Positions 63,927-64,000 of a stretch of 64,000 bases of DNA are shown piece by piece. The translations under genes and the position numbers were made by a program. Under the pieces are notes generated by a model. It had not been told where the DNA came from. It searched no databases and worked only from the letters and a program-made list of their open reading frames with translations. Position 1 is the first letter of the stretch. The number at the start of each line of letters is the position of its first letter. This stretch comes from Paenarthrobacter sp. A20 (lineage in GTDB: Bacteria > Actinomycetota > Actinomycetes > Actinomycetales > Micrococcaceae): contig NZ_JALJWH010000001.1 of assembly GCF_024168825.1 (NCBI RefSeq), forward strand, positions 2,728,001 to 2,792,000, written 5' to 3'.

Positions 63927-64000
63927 GGGATTGCCGCCGTCGAAAGTTTCACATAGCGGGACGTGTTCCGGTGGGTTAAATCCCGTCCGTGACGTTCAAC
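63927..64000 (+). other. Unassigned right edge
   Basis: 74 bases to the window end. A GTG at 63989 is preceded six bases upstream by TAAATC, so a further plus-strand gene may begin here, but twelve bases are too few to judge. Confidence 0.2.

Overview
The window is a high-GC, gene-dense chromosomal segment of an actinobacterium. Gene orders nusA-ylxR-infB-rbfA, ribF-rpsO-pnp, dapA-rnj-ftsK-pgsA-cinA-clgR, DUF3046-recA-recX-miaB-miaA-dapF, lexA divergent from a LysM gene, and infC-rpmI-rplT are typical of Actinobacteria. Together with Ala/Pro-rich tails on ribosomal and translation proteins they point to Micrococcaceae, probably Arthrobacter/Paenarthrobacter (inference; no 16S is present). No tRNA, rRNA, CRISPR array, insertion sequence or prophage was recognised. 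This is core genome with a few accessory insertions.

Layout. 1-5 kb: end of nusA, ylxR, infB, rbfA. 5-9.6 kb: a guanine-deaminase-like enzyme, an aminotransferase, truB, two small membrane proteins, ribF. 9.7-14.5 kb: rpsO, pnp, an M16 peptidase, a DUF1579-like protein. 14.5-22.4 kb: a molybdenum-cofactor region (moaD and moaA on minus; two-component system, membrane-anchored molybdopterin oxidoreductase, moeA, moaC, mog, moaE on plus). 22.5-30 kb: dapB, membrane proteins, an SGNH hydrolase, a truncated DUF222 gene under LexA control, a nitrilase-family enzyme, dapA, RNase J. 30-41.5 kb: ftsK, pgsA, cinA, clgR, a MarR regulator, DUF3046, recA, recX, miaB, miaA, dapF, a methyltransferase. 41.5-47.2 kb: a long leader and hflX, a DinG-like helicase, lexA, and the LysM gene. 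47.2-53 kb: hisC-hisB-hisH-small membrane protein-priA-sseB and an MFS transporter. 53-58 kb: DUF1844, infC-rpmI-rplT, an SpoU methyltransferase, a cation efflux protein. 58-64 kb: an MFS transporter, a Nudix hydrolase, a LexA-controlled radical SAM protein, pcp, a SIMPL protein, an HEXXH membrane protein and an LppM-like lipoprotein.

Three themes link the genes. First, an SOS network: LexA, RecA, RecX and LexA-type boxes (consensus here TCGAAT-N4-GTTCGA) before recA, lexA, the LysM gene, a DUF222 remnant and a radical SAM gene. In the last two the box lies exactly between -35 and -10. Second, lysine/DAP synthesis (dapB, dapA, dapF) is scattered among information-processing genes, while histidine synthesis is clustered. 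Third, about twenty genes have a TANNNT hexamer 6-8 bases before the start codon, the layout expected of leaderless mRNAs. I used this to choose start codons. Other unusual points are an ATT start codon and a ~200-residue low-complexity tail on IF3, a fused C-terminal module on ribosomal protein L20, and a structured ~430-nt leader with a six-codon ORF before hflX.
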